A DNA stretch of 64,000 bases from Thermosynechococcus sichuanensis E542 (lineage in GTDB: Bacteria; Cyanobacteriota; Cyanobacteriia; Thermosynechococcales; Thermosynechococcaceae). Below, one piece after another: positions 53,816-61,743 of this stretch (the first letter of the stretch is position 1; every line of letters starts with the position of its first letter). The position numbers and the translations under genes were made by a program. The notes beneath the pieces were generated by a model. That model did no database searches, was not told the DNA's origin, and worked only from the letters and a program-made list of their open reading frames with translations. Location: assembly GCF_003555505.1 (NCBI RefSeq), contig NZ_CP032152.1, positions 1,364,001 to 1,428,000 of the forward strand, given 5' to 3'.

Positions 53816-54228
53816 GTCACGGTTTGCTTTGGTTACCCCTATTGGCGGTTTTTATTGTCCTAGCATGGTTGGGCTGGGTCGAGTACCGCAAGCTGGAACA
53901 CTATCGCCAGTGGGCACAGCAGTTTGAGGCCAGTAAGTATGATATTACTGCTGTCCTCGGTCAGCAGGGCGATCGCCTGACATGGGGACAACCGACGCGA
54001 CAGGGCATTGTTAATTTACAAACCTGTAACTTAGCGGATATTCGCAGCGTTTGGGTCGAGGGTGGTGGCCAGCGGCTTGAGACAGAAGCCACTCCTGCCA
54101 AAGAACCCCTTCATCTCGTGCTGCAAACCTGCCAAGGAGAGTGCTATCGCATTTCCTTTACGGAGCTTCCCCTCGCCTTAGCGTGGCGCGATCGCCTTGC
54201 GGGTAAAATTAAGGGCGAGTTTGCATAA
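53812..54228 (+). CDS. membrane-anchored protein of unknown function
   Basis: A 138-residue protein with an N-terminal membrane helix (LLWLPLLAVFIVLAWLGWV) and a soluble domain likely facing the cytoplasm (YITAVLGQQGDRLTWGQPTRQ-like, with CNLADIRSVWVEGG and CQGECYRISFTELPLALAWRDRL). No family recognised. The start ATG at 53812 overlaps the cinA stop (ATGA), so it is translated in the same operon, followed 13 bp later by the GT9 gene. Confidence 0.75.
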   Translation: MSHGLLWLPLLAVFIVLAWLGWVEYRKLEHYRQWAQQFEASKYDITAVLGQQGDRLTWGQPTRQGIVNLQTCNLADIRSVWVEGGGQRLETEATPAKEPLHLVLQTCQGECYRISFTELPLALAWRDRLAGKIKGEFA

Positions 54229-54241
54229 GTTCTCAACCCCT

Positions 54242-55204
54242 ATGAAACGTATCGTGGCGCTGGTACCCGGCGGTATCGGTGATCAAATTCTCTTTTTTCC
54301 CACCCTTGACGATCTCAAAGCCCATTTTCCAGAGGCGCAGCTAGATGTGGTGGCTGAACCCCGTGCCGTTGCTGCCTACCAACTGAGTGGCAGTGTTCAC
54401 CAAGTCATTCCCTTTGACTTCAAAGACCGCAACGCCCTAGCGGATTGGGCCAACCTCATTGGCACCCTGCGGGAGGGAGAGTACGATGCCATTCTCTCCT
54501 TGGGACGGAGTAAAGCAGTGCGCTTTTTGCTGTGGCTGACGGGGATTCCCAAGCGAGTCGGCTTTGCCAAACTCAATCCCTTGGGATTTCTCACCGATGC
54601 TGTACCCGTCAACCTTGATCAGTACAGTGCCGCCACTTACCACGACTTACTTAAAGCCTTTGGTATCACCACCCCCTGTCCCCTGCCCAAAGCTGTCATT
54701 ACTGCGGAAGATCAAGAGTGGGCAACGGCAGAGCAGCAACGCCTAGGAATGACTGGCAGGTATCGCCTCTTGCACGGTGGCTCGAGCCAGATGGCACTCA
54801 CCAAGGGAATTAACAAAATTTACCCCCCCGCTGCTTGGGTTGAGGTGATCCAGACCTTGCAACAGCAGGAGCCACATCTGCCCTTTATCGTCGTCTGTGG
54901 TCCTGAAGATCAAGCATGGGTGAGTGCGCTAACGCAGGCGCTACCAGAGATAAAGATTAGCCGTCCCCCGGACTTACGCAAACTGGCGGCTCTAATGCAA
55001 CAGGCACAACAAATTCTCTGTACCGATAGTGGTCCAATGCACATTGGCGTGGCCGTGGGGACTCCCCTTGTGGCGCTTTTTGGCCCTACGGATCCCGCTA
55101 AACTCCTGCCCGCCGATCCCCGTTTTCGCGCTGTCAAGTCCACCACAGGCAACATGGCCGATATTCCCATCTCGGCAGTGATTGAGGCGGCTCGCCATGG
55201 CTAG
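54242..55204 (+). CDS. glycosyltransferase family 9 (heptosyltransferase-like)
   Basis: GT-B enzyme of 320 residues resembling LPS heptosyltransferases. The N-terminal domain starts RIVALVPGGIGDQILFFPTLDDLK; the C-terminal domain has YRLLHGGSSQMALTKGINKIYPP, the CTDSGPMHIGVAVGTPLVALFGPTDPAKLLP donor-binding region, with Asp-Ser-Gly and the late Pro. The frame from 54197 adds residues outside the family. It overlaps the next gene, a heptose-bisphosphatase-type HAD enzyme, by 8 bp, which supports a heptose-transfer role in lipopolysaccharide synthesis. Confidence 0.88.
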   Translation: MKRIVALVPGGIGDQILFFPTLDDLKAHFPEAQLDVVAEPRAVAAYQLSGSVHQVIPFDFKDRNALADWANLIGTLREGEYDAILSLGRSKAVRFLLWLTGIPKRVGFAKLNPLGFLTDAVPVNLDQYSAATYHDLLKAFGITTPCPLPKAVITAEDQEWATAEQQRLGMTGRYRLLHGGSSQMALTKGINKIYPPAAWVEVIQTLQQQEPHLPFIVVCGPEDQAWVSALTQALPEIKISRPPDLRKLAALMQQAQQILCTDSGPMHIGVAVGTPLVALFGPTDPAKLLPADPRFRAVKSTTGNMADIPISAVIEAARHG

Positions 55205-55787
55205 GCCGGCTGTCTTTCTTGATCGCGATGGCGTGCTGAACCAAGAGGTAGGCTATATTCACCGCCTTGAGGATTTGCAGCTCATCCCCGGTGCGGCTCA
55301 AGCGGTGCGGCGACTCAATGATGCGGGGTGGTTTTGCTGCTTAGCCTCCAATCAATCGGGGCCTGCGCGGGATTATTACAGCATCGAGCATGTTCATGCT
55401 CTGCACCACAGACTCCAAGAGTTACTTGCCGCAGGTGCCGGTGCCGTGTTGGATGCAGTGTATTTCTGTCCTGATCTCAGCCGTCCTGAAGGGGGAGTGA
55501 TTGCCGACTATGCGGGCTGGACAACATGGCGCAAACCGAATACAGGAATGCTCGTAGCAGCCGCTTGGGATCATGATTTAGATCTCAGCCGCAGTGTCAT
55601 GGTGGGGGACAAGGCCACTGATATTGATCTGGCACGGAATGCCGGCTGCTATGGCATTTTGGTACAAACAGGCTTTGGCGATCGCGTTCTTGAGGGAAGC
55701 TACCAGCATGCCAGTCAGCCCGACTACATTGCAGCGGATTTAGCCGCTGCCGTAGAGTGGATTTGTACTCACCTTGCACCCCGCTAG
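55197..55787 (+). CDS. gmhB: D-glycero-manno-heptose-1,7-bisphosphate phosphatase-like HAD protein
   Basis: HAD-IIIA phosphatase, 196 residues from ATG 55197. Motif I FLDRDGVLNQEVGYIHR, motif II in CCLASNQSG, motif III KPNTGML and motif IV MVGDKATDIDLARNAGC are intact. Unlike canonical GmhB, the zinc-binding Cys-x-His-x-Cys set is incomplete; only YFCPDLSRPEGG is there. Overlap with the GT9 gene links it to nucleotide-heptose synthesis; other gmh genes are not in the window. Histidinol-phosphatase is the main alternative. Confidence 0.83.
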   Translation: MARPAVFLDRDGVLNQEVGYIHRLEDLQLIPGAAQAVRRLNDAGWFCCLASNQSGPARDYYSIEHVHALHHRLQELLAAGAGAVLDAVYFCPDLSRPEGGVIADYAGWTTWRKPNTGMLVAAAWDHDLDLSRSVMVGDKATDIDLARNAGCYGILVQTGFGDRVLEGSYQHASQPDYIAADLAAAVEWICTHLAPR

Positions 55788-55789
55788 CG

Positions 55790-56281
55790 ATGACTTCATC
55801 GCCAGACCATACCAAGTTTCCCTTAGCCTTACTCTCACTTGTGGTACTGGGCTACGTCCTCGTGGGCTGGTATTTGTCCGCCTATCCTTGGATGTGGTCA
55901 GCCTATGCCTCTCTTTTGGCGGCCATTCTGACGGTGTTTGTTGTTGGCGGTACCTCCAGCCTGTTGCGATCGCGCCAGAGCAACCCTAAAAGTATCTTTA
56001 GTAGCTTAATTGTGCGCGTGGGCACCCCCAGTCTCTTTACAGTGCTGGTGCTCAGTACTGCTGTCACCCTTGCCATTATTGCCTTTCGTATCTTTAGTGT
56101 GATTGCCATTCTCATTGGCACTGAAATTCTCGTGCGGATTGAAATGAAAGCCGCTGGCTACCAGAACTGGCAAATTATGCTAGTGCTGATTCAAATGGCG
56201 ATTTTAGGGGTGTTCATTGGCTGGAGTATTGGGCATTACCTACTGCCCTCTTCAGAGCAATCGTTATTGTTCTTATCCTAA
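55790..56281 (+). CDS. four-helix membrane protein of unknown function
   Basis: A 163-residue polytopic protein with about four helices (LALLSLVVLGYVLVGWYLSAYPW, AYASLLAAILTVFVVGG, LFTVLVLSTAVTLAIIAFRIF with SVIAILIGTEILVRIEM, and IMLVLIQMAILGVFIGW). No family recognised. It starts 2 bp after the gmhB stop (ATG 55790) and so belongs to the cinA-to-gmhB operon. Its end overlaps the convergent crp gene by 4 bp. Confidence 0.78.
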   Translation: MTSSPDHTKFPLALLSLVVLGYVLVGWYLSAYPWMWSAYASLLAAILTVFVVGGTSSLLRSRQSNPKSIFSSLIVRVGTPSLFTVLVLSTAVTLAIIAFRIFSVIAILIGTEILVRIEMKAAGYQNWQIMLVLIQMAILGVFIGWSIGHYLLPSSEQSLLFLS

Positions 56282-56982
56282 AGGAGTAAACTTTCTAAGG
56301 CGCGTAGATTCGTAATACACAGACTCTCTTGGGTACGGCGAATAATGCCCTTGCGCTCCAGTTTGCCCAATACTCGTGTCACCGTTTCCCGCGCCATACC
56401 ACTGAGACTGCTCAATTCCCGGTGGGGTAGATTGGGAATTTCTAGGCCATCGGCTCCCTGTCGCCCTTGACCATCGGCTAAAAACAGAAGAACATCCGCC
56501 ACCCGTGAGGTACTATCGGATTCCCGTAGCCGCAGCCGCCGGTTCAGTTGCCGTAGCCGTCGTGCCATTAACTTGGCAAGGCGTATTCCCGCTTGGGGTT
56601 CAGTATTGACGAGATTGACAAAATCCGTTGCGGGCATATTGGCCACGACCGTCGGCGTTAGGGTAATCACATCCGTTGAGCGGGGCACCTCCTCGAGAGG
56701 AGCCATTTCGCCAAAAAGTTCCCCAGGTCCGAGGATATTCAGGGTGACTTCTTTGCCATCAATGTTGTAGGTACGAATTTTGACCCAACCACTGAGGATA
56801 AAGTAAACCGATGTGCCCCAATCATTCTCCAGCAAAATCACGCGGTTGGCAGGGTGCTGTCGGGTAACCACATGGGCGAGTGCCTTTTCCACCACTGCCT
56901 GCGGTAAGTCGCGAAAAAAGGGCGTATTTTGTAAGGATAATTCAGGTGCAGGAGAACTACGCCGTTCTTGCATACTCGTCAA
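56278..56982 (-). CDS. Crp/Fnr-family regulator, cAMP-receptor type (SYCRP1-like)
   Basis: Transcription factor of 234 residues. The cyclic-nucleotide pocket is intact: GPGELFGEMAPLEEVPRSTDV has the Glu and Arg-Ser/Thr pair needed for cAMP, unlike NtcA. After the dimer helix (AKLMARRLRQLNRRLRLRE), the helix-turn-helix reads PHRELSSLSGMARETVTRVLGKLERKGII. The sequence recalls Synechocystis SYCRP1, which controls motility and carbon-related genes with cAMP. Its ATG overlaps the stop of the upstream secreted-protein gene by 4 bp. Confidence 0.88.
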   Translation of the reverse strand: MTSMQERRSSPAPELSLQNTPFFRDLPQAVVEKALAHVVTRQHPANRVILLENDWGTSVYFILSGWVKIRTYNIDGKEVTLNILGPGELFGEMAPLEEVPRSTDVITLTPTVVANMPATDFVNLVNTEPQAGIRLAKLMARRLRQLNRRLRLRESDSTSRVADVLLFLADGQGRQGADGLEIPNLPHRELSSLSGMARETVTRVLGKLERKGIIRRTQESLCITNLRALESLLL

Positions 56983-57440
56983 GGCCGAGAGGGCGAGGGC
57001 AGAGGTTGAGCAGACAGGTCGTCAGGCGTTGCGGGAAAATCAATACCTGTGATCTTACCATTGCTATCCATGATCACAATCAATGTATCAGTCACCTTAG
57101 CAAACGCTACCTTGACACTAACAATATTGCCGTTGCTCTTGCTGCCAAGACGCTCTTTGTAGGCGCCTACTCGCTTTAGAAACCTTTCTTTGCTTTGCTT
57201 TAATCGTTTGGGCGGAAACTCTTTTTGCAGTTGCGGGTGCAAATAACTCCACGCCAAGTCAAAGTTATTGCCAAACAGGGCATCAATAAATTGTTCGGCA
57301 GTTTGGACTTGAGTTTGCTCACTGATATTGATGACGGCTGGAGACTCCCCACGGGCGATCGCTGGCCACAGGGAGGAAGATACCCCCCCTAGGAATGCCC
57401 AGACCAAGAGTGCTAATGGTGAAAAAAACTGCTGCATCAC
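56979..57440 (-). CDS. secreted DUF3887-like protein
   Basis: A 153-residue protein with a signal peptide (MMQQFFSPLALLVWAFLGGVSSSLWPAIARG). The mature ~115 residues, with AEQFIDALFGNNFDLAWSYLHPQLQKEFPP and VGAYKERLGSKSNGNIVSVKVAFAKVTDTLIVIMDSNGKITGIDF, look like a DUF3887/SnoaL-like alpha+beta fold. Its stop overlaps the crp start by 4 bp, so the pair is cotranscribed. Function is unknown; a periplasmic input to Crp is only a guess. Confidence 0.75.
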   Translation of the reverse strand: MMQQFFSPLALLVWAFLGGVSSSLWPAIARGESPAVINISEQTQVQTAEQFIDALFGNNFDLAWSYLHPQLQKEFPPKRLKQSKERFLKRVGAYKERLGSKSNGNIVSVKVAFAKVTDTLIVIMDSNGKITGIDFPATPDDLSAQPLPSPSRP

Positions 57441-57769
57441 TAGCTTTTTATTGTTTTTTTTTTAGGTTTACGGTGAAATGAATTTGTGAATATCATACAG
57501 CTTTTTCCAGAGGGATTGCGTGAGGCCGCCGTCCCGTCCAAGAAAAGCAATTGACATATCTCTTATCAATTCTCGGCGCAGACTTGGCTCTATAGATGAC
57601 TAATTCTTCAGCTTTTCAGGCAGGCGGGGAAAATTACTGCGGAGTGTAAAGTTTATTAAAGACCTTGACTCTTTTGGTTAGCCTTCGTCACAATGAGTTC
57701 CATAGGTTAGGATTTGAATTTTATCCTCGTGGGTCATTTGTAGCAATTGCGAGTGAGACGGTTGTGCCA
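57441..57769. other. 329-bp intergenic region
   Basis: Divergent region between the secreted-protein gene and the DUF2997 gene. It has a poly-T tract at 57451-57472, an A/T-rich stretch near 57560 and a TAAAGTTTATTAAAG segment near 57646-57660 that could be promoter sequence. No RNA gene or small ORF stands out. Confidence 0.4.
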
Positions 57770-57979
57770 ATGCTGGAAACCCTTGAATTTGTGATTTATC
57801 CCGATGGCCGTGTTGTTGAAACGGTGACGGGAATTTCTGGGGCATCCTGTGCTGAGGTGACTGCTGCCATTGAAGCGCAACTGGGGTGTGTCATTAGCCA
57901 ACAGCCCACCGCAGAATACTACGCTCCCCAAGAGGAAGAAAATCAATTGGTTGTTCAATCTGTCCCTTCCCAGTGGTAA
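57770..57979 (+). CDS. DUF2997-family protein
   Basis: A 69-residue protein, LEFVIYPDGRVVETVTGISGASCAEVTAAIEAQLG, typical of DUF2997, which is almost always next to DUF1257/Ycf35. The start is the ATG at 57770; upstream codons to 57665 are not conserved in the family as I know it. Function unknown. The Ycf35 gene follows after 20 bp. Confidence 0.88.
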   Translation: MLETLEFVIYPDGRVVETVTGISGASCAEVTAAIEAQLGCVISQQPTAEYYAPQEEENQLVVQSVPSQW

Positions 57980-57999
57980 TCGTTGAGGATTGGTGATCC

Positions 58000-58386
58000 A
58001 TGTCGCACTTCAGCCAAATTAAAACCCAAATTCGGAGTTTACCCGCCCTACAGGCTGCCCTAACAGACTTGGGCTTACCGTGGCAATCTGGCTCCCAAGA
58101 AGTGCGCGGGTTTCGCGGTCAAACCCAAACGGCTCAAGTCGTTGTTCCCCAAGACAATGGCTATGACATTGGTTTTCGCTGGAATGGCACTGAGTATGAG
58201 CTAGTGGCGGATTTGGAGTTTTGGCAGCAGGCATGGTCAGTGGATCGCTTTTTGAATAAAGTCACTCAGCGCTATGCCTACCATGCGGTGTTGCAATCGG
58301 CTACGGAGCAGGGCTTTCAAGTCCAGACCACAGAACAGCAGGCCGATGGTAGTGTCAAGGTTGTGCTGCAACGCTGGCGTTCCTAG
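58000..58386 (+). CDS. ycf35: Ycf35/DUF1257-family protein
   Basis: A 128-residue protein conserved in cyanobacteria and red-algal plastids (Ycf35). Characteristic start MSHFSQIKTQIRSLPALQAAL; then GYDIGFRWNGTEYELVADLEFW and FLNKVTQRYAYHAVLQSATEQGF. Biochemical function is not established. It lies 20 bp after DUF2997 and 12 bp before a 4Fe-4S ferredoxin gene, a conserved trio. Confidence 0.93.
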   Translation: MSHFSQIKTQIRSLPALQAALTDLGLPWQSGSQEVRGFRGQTQTAQVVVPQDNGYDIGFRWNGTEYELVADLEFWQQAWSVDRFLNKVTQRYAYHAVLQSATEQGFQVQTTEQQADGSVKVVLQRWRS

Positions 58387-58398
58387 CCGGTCAGAACC

Positions 58399-58821
58399 AT
58401 GGATAGGCAGATGGGTCAGCCCCTTGGTTTAGAACCAGAGCTTGGCGGTCAACTGCGCCAAAGTACACCTCGCAGTGGCTACGAACCTGAACTCGGGGGA
58501 ACCCATCGCCAACGCGGTGTCTATGTGGATGAGATTACCTGCATTGGCTGCAAACACTGTGCCCATGTGGCGCGAAATACGTTTTACATCGAGCCGAATT
58601 ACGGGCGATCGCGGGTGGTGCGCCAAGATGGTGATCCCCTTGAACTGATTCAAGAAGCCATTGATACCTGCCCCGTGGATTGTATTCACTGGGTAGATTA
58701 CACGGAATTAAAACGGCTTGAGAAAGAACGCCTCGAGCAGGTGGTTCCCCTTGCGGGCTTTCCCATTGATCCAGCCACCACACACCGCAAGAAGCGGCGA
58801 TCGCCCCCTAGGACTGAATAG
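58399..58821 (+). CDS. 4Fe-4S ferredoxin with terminal extensions
   Basis: Single-cluster ferredoxin of 140 residues. The cluster ligands are CIGCKHC followed by a distant CPVDC (ITCIGCKHCAHVARNTFYIEP and AIDTCPVDCIHWVDYTEL). An N-terminal extension carries two related repeats (GLEPELGGQLRQS and GYEPELGGTHRQR), and a basic C-terminal tail ends KKRRSPPRTE. This is the ferredoxin that accompanies DUF2997 and Ycf35. The tail overlaps nfeD antisense by 14 bp. Confidence 0.92.
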   Translation: MDRQMGQPLGLEPELGGQLRQSTPRSGYEPELGGTHRQRGVYVDEITCIGCKHCAHVARNTFYIEPNYGRSRVVRQDGDPLELIQEAIDTCPVDCIHWVDYTELKRLEKERLEQVVPLAGFPIDPATTHRKKRRSPPRTE

Positions 58822-59239
58822 CATCTTCGGGCATGACAATCAGCGTCGTTCCCTGACGGCCAATGATAATCACCCGCTGATGTTCGGGAATGGTCAAGCG
58901 GGGATCATCACAGCGAGCTTGCCAAGAAATCCCTTCGTAGAGCACTCGCCCCGTCTCGCCAGCGGGGATTTTCGTAATCGTTTCCGCCTCGGCGGCTTCC
59001 TTAAGTACCGGGGGAACTCGCTTCGGTTGATATCGCCGCAGGAGAAAAACCACGACAACGGAAAGCACCATCCAGAGGAGAATCTGTATTGAAAAGCTGG
59101 GAATGAGAAACGAGAGAAAGGCAACAATGAGAGCACTGAGGCCAAGGGTGGCTTCCACAAAAGCCGTCGGCAACACAAGCTCCATCACAAAAAGAATGAT
59201 GGCAACAATTAACCAAATCCAAAAGGGAGACAGGGGCAT
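58808..59239 (-). CDS. NfeD-family membrane protein
   Basis: A 143-residue protein from ATG 59239 with two or three helices (FWIWLIVAIILFVMELVLPTAFVEATLGLSALIVAFLSFLIP and IQILLWMVLSVVVVFLL) and a C-terminal OB fold (GETGRVLYEGISWQARCDDPRLTIPEHQRVIIIGRQGTTLIVMPE), the usual short NfeD plan. Such proteins pair with SPFH/stomatin proteins, but none is adjacent. The frame extends to 59389 without family likeness. Confidence 0.9.
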   Translation of the reverse strand: MPLSPFWIWLIVAIILFVMELVLPTAFVEATLGLSALIVAFLSFLIPSFSIQILLWMVLSVVVVFLLRRYQPKRVPPVLKEAAEAETITKIPAGETGRVLYEGISWQARCDDPRLTIPEHQRVIIIGRQGTTLIVMPEDAIQS

Positions 59240-59452
59240 TGCTCTTATCACCCAAGGTGGCCACTTCAACGATAGCTCAAACTCTGCGGCTACAGCGAGC
59301 CAGTTTAACTGTTTTGAATGCCTGCAATTCTTACGCAAGGATTTGTACTGGAACTTACAGGAGTGACCCTGCGTCAAGAGAGCCAACACTAAAGAGAGAT
59401 TCCTCCGATTCTGTACAACAATGAACTCAATAACTCAATGAGGCAAACAACC

Positions 59453-59629
59453 ATGACGGATCTATTCATTCCCCTGCTGGTGGGACTGCTCACCCTTGGA
59501 CTCTTGACCAGTTGGCTGTGGCGACCGACAGCAACGCCGATTTCCCGTGCTGAACAGGTCAATACCCCTGATTTTGTCGCCGATGCGCCCCCTCCCGATG
59601 ATGAAGGCACACCACCCCGCCGTGGATAG
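59453..59629 (+). CDS. small membrane protein
   Basis: A 58-residue protein: a single hydrophobic helix (LFIPLLVGLLTLGLLTSWLW) then a Pro/Asp-rich tail (NTPDFVADAPPPDDEGTPPRRG). An upstream in-frame ATG at 59438 is possible. No family recognised. It stands 40 bp before the EI24 gene on the same strand. Confidence 0.6.
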   Translation: MTDLFIPLLVGLLTLGLLTSWLWRPTATPISRAEQVNTPDFVADAPPPDDEGTPPRRG

Positions 59630-59669
59630 GCTAGGATTTTCCTAGGGGCTTCTAGAACTGACTAATTGA

Positions 59670-60434
59670 GTGATCAAGCAGCTTTGGTTAGCAGGACAGC
59701 GGTTTCAGGCCGGTTTCTTTGCTTTTGGTCGTGGTCTTTTTTTTATCGCCCGTTATCGTCTTTGGGGCTATCTGCTGTTACCTGCCTTCTTGAGCCTTGT
59801 TCTGGGGGTAACGCTTATCATTGCTGCTTTCTGGGCTGTTCAAGTCGTTGGCGATTATTGGTTTGTGGGTGGGGAATGGCAGTGGCTCTACCAAGGGTTC
59901 ATTGATATTTTGGCCACCCTCATTGCTGTCTTTTTAGCCCTAATTGGCTATCAAACGCTAATTCCCCTTGTGGTGATTCCCTTTCTTGGTCCACTGCTGA
60001 ATCGTGTCGAAAAAATTACCACAGGACAAACGATTGAGGTGGGGTGGCGGCGCGATCTATTGAACGCCATTGTCGGTGGTTGGTTTGCGCTGCGGGATGC
60101 GGTGTTGCAAGTGATTTTTCTGCTGCTTTCATTTCTAACAGGGCCGCTGCAACCTATCGTGATGGCGATCGTCAACAGTTTCTTTCTAGGGCGAGGCAGT
60201 TTTGATTACCTCCTTGAAAAACACAGCACTTCCTTGAGAGAGCGCAAACTTTTGACCCGTGCCTATACGCCACAAATCTATGGCCTTGGTTTGGCGCAGT
60301 TTTTGGGGCTGTTGATCCCCTTAGTTGGCTTAGTGCTTGTACCACCTGTGGGGGTGGTGGCTGCTGCTTTGTTGATTCAAGATCACCCACCGCAACAACA
60401 GTTGATGGCAGCAAATGCGGTTTCTCGGCGTTGA
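59670..60434 (+). CDS. EI24/CysZ-like membrane protein
   Basis: Polytopic protein of 254 residues in the EI24 family (which includes the sulfate-permease-like CysZ). Start GTG 59670; the sequence has FAFGRGLFFIARYRLWGYLLLPAFLSLVLG, GYQTLIPLVVIPFLGPLLNRVEKIT, and LLTRAYTPQIYGLGLAQFLGLLIPLVGLVLVPPVGVVAAALL. Transport of sulfate is unproven here. Its last 20 bp overlap the DUF429 gene, so translation is probably coupled. Confidence 0.85.
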   Translation: MIKQLWLAGQRFQAGFFAFGRGLFFIARYRLWGYLLLPAFLSLVLGVTLIIAAFWAVQVVGDYWFVGGEWQWLYQGFIDILATLIAVFLALIGYQTLIPLVVIPFLGPLLNRVEKITTGQTIEVGWRRDLLNAIVGGWFALRDAVLQVIFLLLSFLTGPLQPIVMAIVNSFFLGRGSFDYLLEKHSTSLRERKLLTRAYTPQIYGLGLAQFLGLLIPLVGLVLVPPVGVVAAALLIQDHPPQQQLMAANAVSRR

Positions 60435-61170
60435 TTTGGCGTGGCAGGGAGGGGCGTCAGGGTACTGCTGTTTGCAGTGGCAGGGACAAGATTTGGCGTT
60501 GGTCGCTCGCGATCGCTCCCGTGATACGGATGAACTCTTGGCATGGATTGATCGCGATGCCCCCTCTACGCAAGTAGCAATGGTGGCAGTGGATGCCCCC
60601 CTCATTATTCCCAATTCACGGGGAATGCGTACCTGCGATCGCCAGTCCCATCAAGTCCTTGGGCGGTACCATGCCGGCTGTTATCCTGCGAATCAGCAAT
60701 CTCCCTTTGCGAGTCACACCACGGGTTTTAGTGCAGCCCTCAGCCAACGGGGGTTTCACCATGCACCAACAATCGTCCCCCAAGAACAAGGACGATTTCA
60801 AATTGAAGTCTTCCCCCATGCCACGGCGATCGCCCTCTTTCAGCTTGACCAAATCATTAAATACAAAAAAGGCCGCCTTGCCGAGCGAGCCAAAGGGCTG
60901 GCCAAGCTTAGGGATTTAATGGCTACCCATCTTCCCCACTGTGAGCCACCCTTAGCATTGGAACTAACTACCGAAATCCCCACCAACGGGCGAGACCTCA
61001 AGGCTCTTGAGGATCAACTAGATGCAGTTCTCTGTGCCTATACGGCAGCCTATTGGTGGTATTGGGGGCGCGATCGCCACTGGGTTTTAGGTGGTGAGTC
61101 TTTTTCGCCAAAGCCAGCAGCAACCGATGCCTACTTAAAAACTGGCTATATTGTTGTTCCGCGTGCCTAG
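60415..61170 (+). CDS. DUF429-family protein (RNase H-like fold)
   Basis: A 251-residue protein starting RFLGVDLAWQGGASGYCCLQ, with VAVDAPLIIPNSRGMRTCDRQ and EVFPHATAIALF, the DUF429 pattern of an RNase H-like or actin-like nuclease/phosphotransferase fold with conserved Asp in GVDLA and VDAP. Function unknown. The ATG at 60415 lies inside the EI24 end. Its stop overlaps the convergent gene by 4 bp. Confidence 0.85.
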   Translation: MRFLGVDLAWQGGASGYCCLQWQGQDLALVARDRSRDTDELLAWIDRDAPSTQVAMVAVDAPLIIPNSRGMRTCDRQSHQVLGRYHAGCYPANQQSPFASHTTGFSAALSQRGFHHAPTIVPQEQGRFQIEVFPHATAIALFQLDQIIKYKKGRLAERAKGLAKLRDLMATHLPHCEPPLALELTTEIPTNGRDLKALEDQLDAVLCAYTAAYWWYWGRDRHWVLGGESFSPKPAATDAYLKTGYIVVPRA

Positions 61171-61460
61171 CTTTCGCGATTGCGGTAGCGTTGCAGTTCC
61201 GTGCGCAGAGCAGCAATTTCCGCCCGCAAATCATCAATCAACGCCTGCCAATCCACCCCACTCCGAGGCACCACCATTTCTGCCTCCTGACGGGCGCGAG
61301 CTTGCACCTCTTCCATGAATTGATGGAGCCGCTGCTGCTGTTCGGCATCAAATCGCCCCAGTTGACTCAGGAATTCCACAAATAGATGCTGCGCCTGATC
61401 ACGCAGGAGCGTTGCGGTTGCTCGACCAAGGAAAAAGGCATCCAGCGGCGATTGACTCAT
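61167..61460 (-). CDS. DUF6825-like thylakoid-associated small protein
   Basis: A 97-residue mainly helical protein: SPLDAFFLGRATATLLRDQAQHLFVEFLSQLGRFDAEQQQRLHQFMEEVQARA then a coiled C-terminus (WQALIDDLRAEIAALRTELQRYR). The SPLDAFFLGRA start recalls the cyanobacterial/plant group named DUF6825. I start at ATG 61460; the frame continues to 61478. Function unknown. Confidence 0.8.
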   Translation of the reverse strand: MSQSPLDAFFLGRATATLLRDQAQHLFVEFLSQLGRFDAEQQQRLHQFMEEVQARARQEAEMVVPRSGVDWQALIDDLRAEIAALRTELQRYRNRES

Positions 61461-61654
61461 AGAAGCAGTCTTCCTCATCAGTTGGGTCTCTCAATCCCTG
61501 AGTGTAACAAAGTTTTACAGGAAACAGGTCTTGCTCTTCTCCGATTCTCCACCTTTTTCCTATGGGACAAATAAGAAAATTTTTGACCTGCTACTAGACA
61601 GATCGCTCCCACAAGAACATAGAATTATTTCAATTAAATGTTTTCTTATCATAG

Positions 61655-61667
61655 CCATAAGTTATGG
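61655..61667. promoter_or_regulatory. 13-bp palindrome upstream of bicA
   Basis: CCATAA-G-TTATGG, a perfect palindrome 77 bp before the preferred bicA start, in the 229-bp divergent region. It may be a regulator site. I did not find a clear CcmR/NdhR motif. Confidence 0.35.
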
Positions 61668-61743
61668 GGATGCTCTGCCGAGGTAGTTTCCTAACACTGA
61701 TTTAGCTATGAAAACCGTTCTAGATTTGCCAAAAGGGGCAGGG

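Noticed and set aside
61479-61743. CcmR/NdhR-type site upstream of bicA
   Set aside because: A TCAATT...ATCATA pair is present, but the spacing and bases deviate from the motif as I know it.
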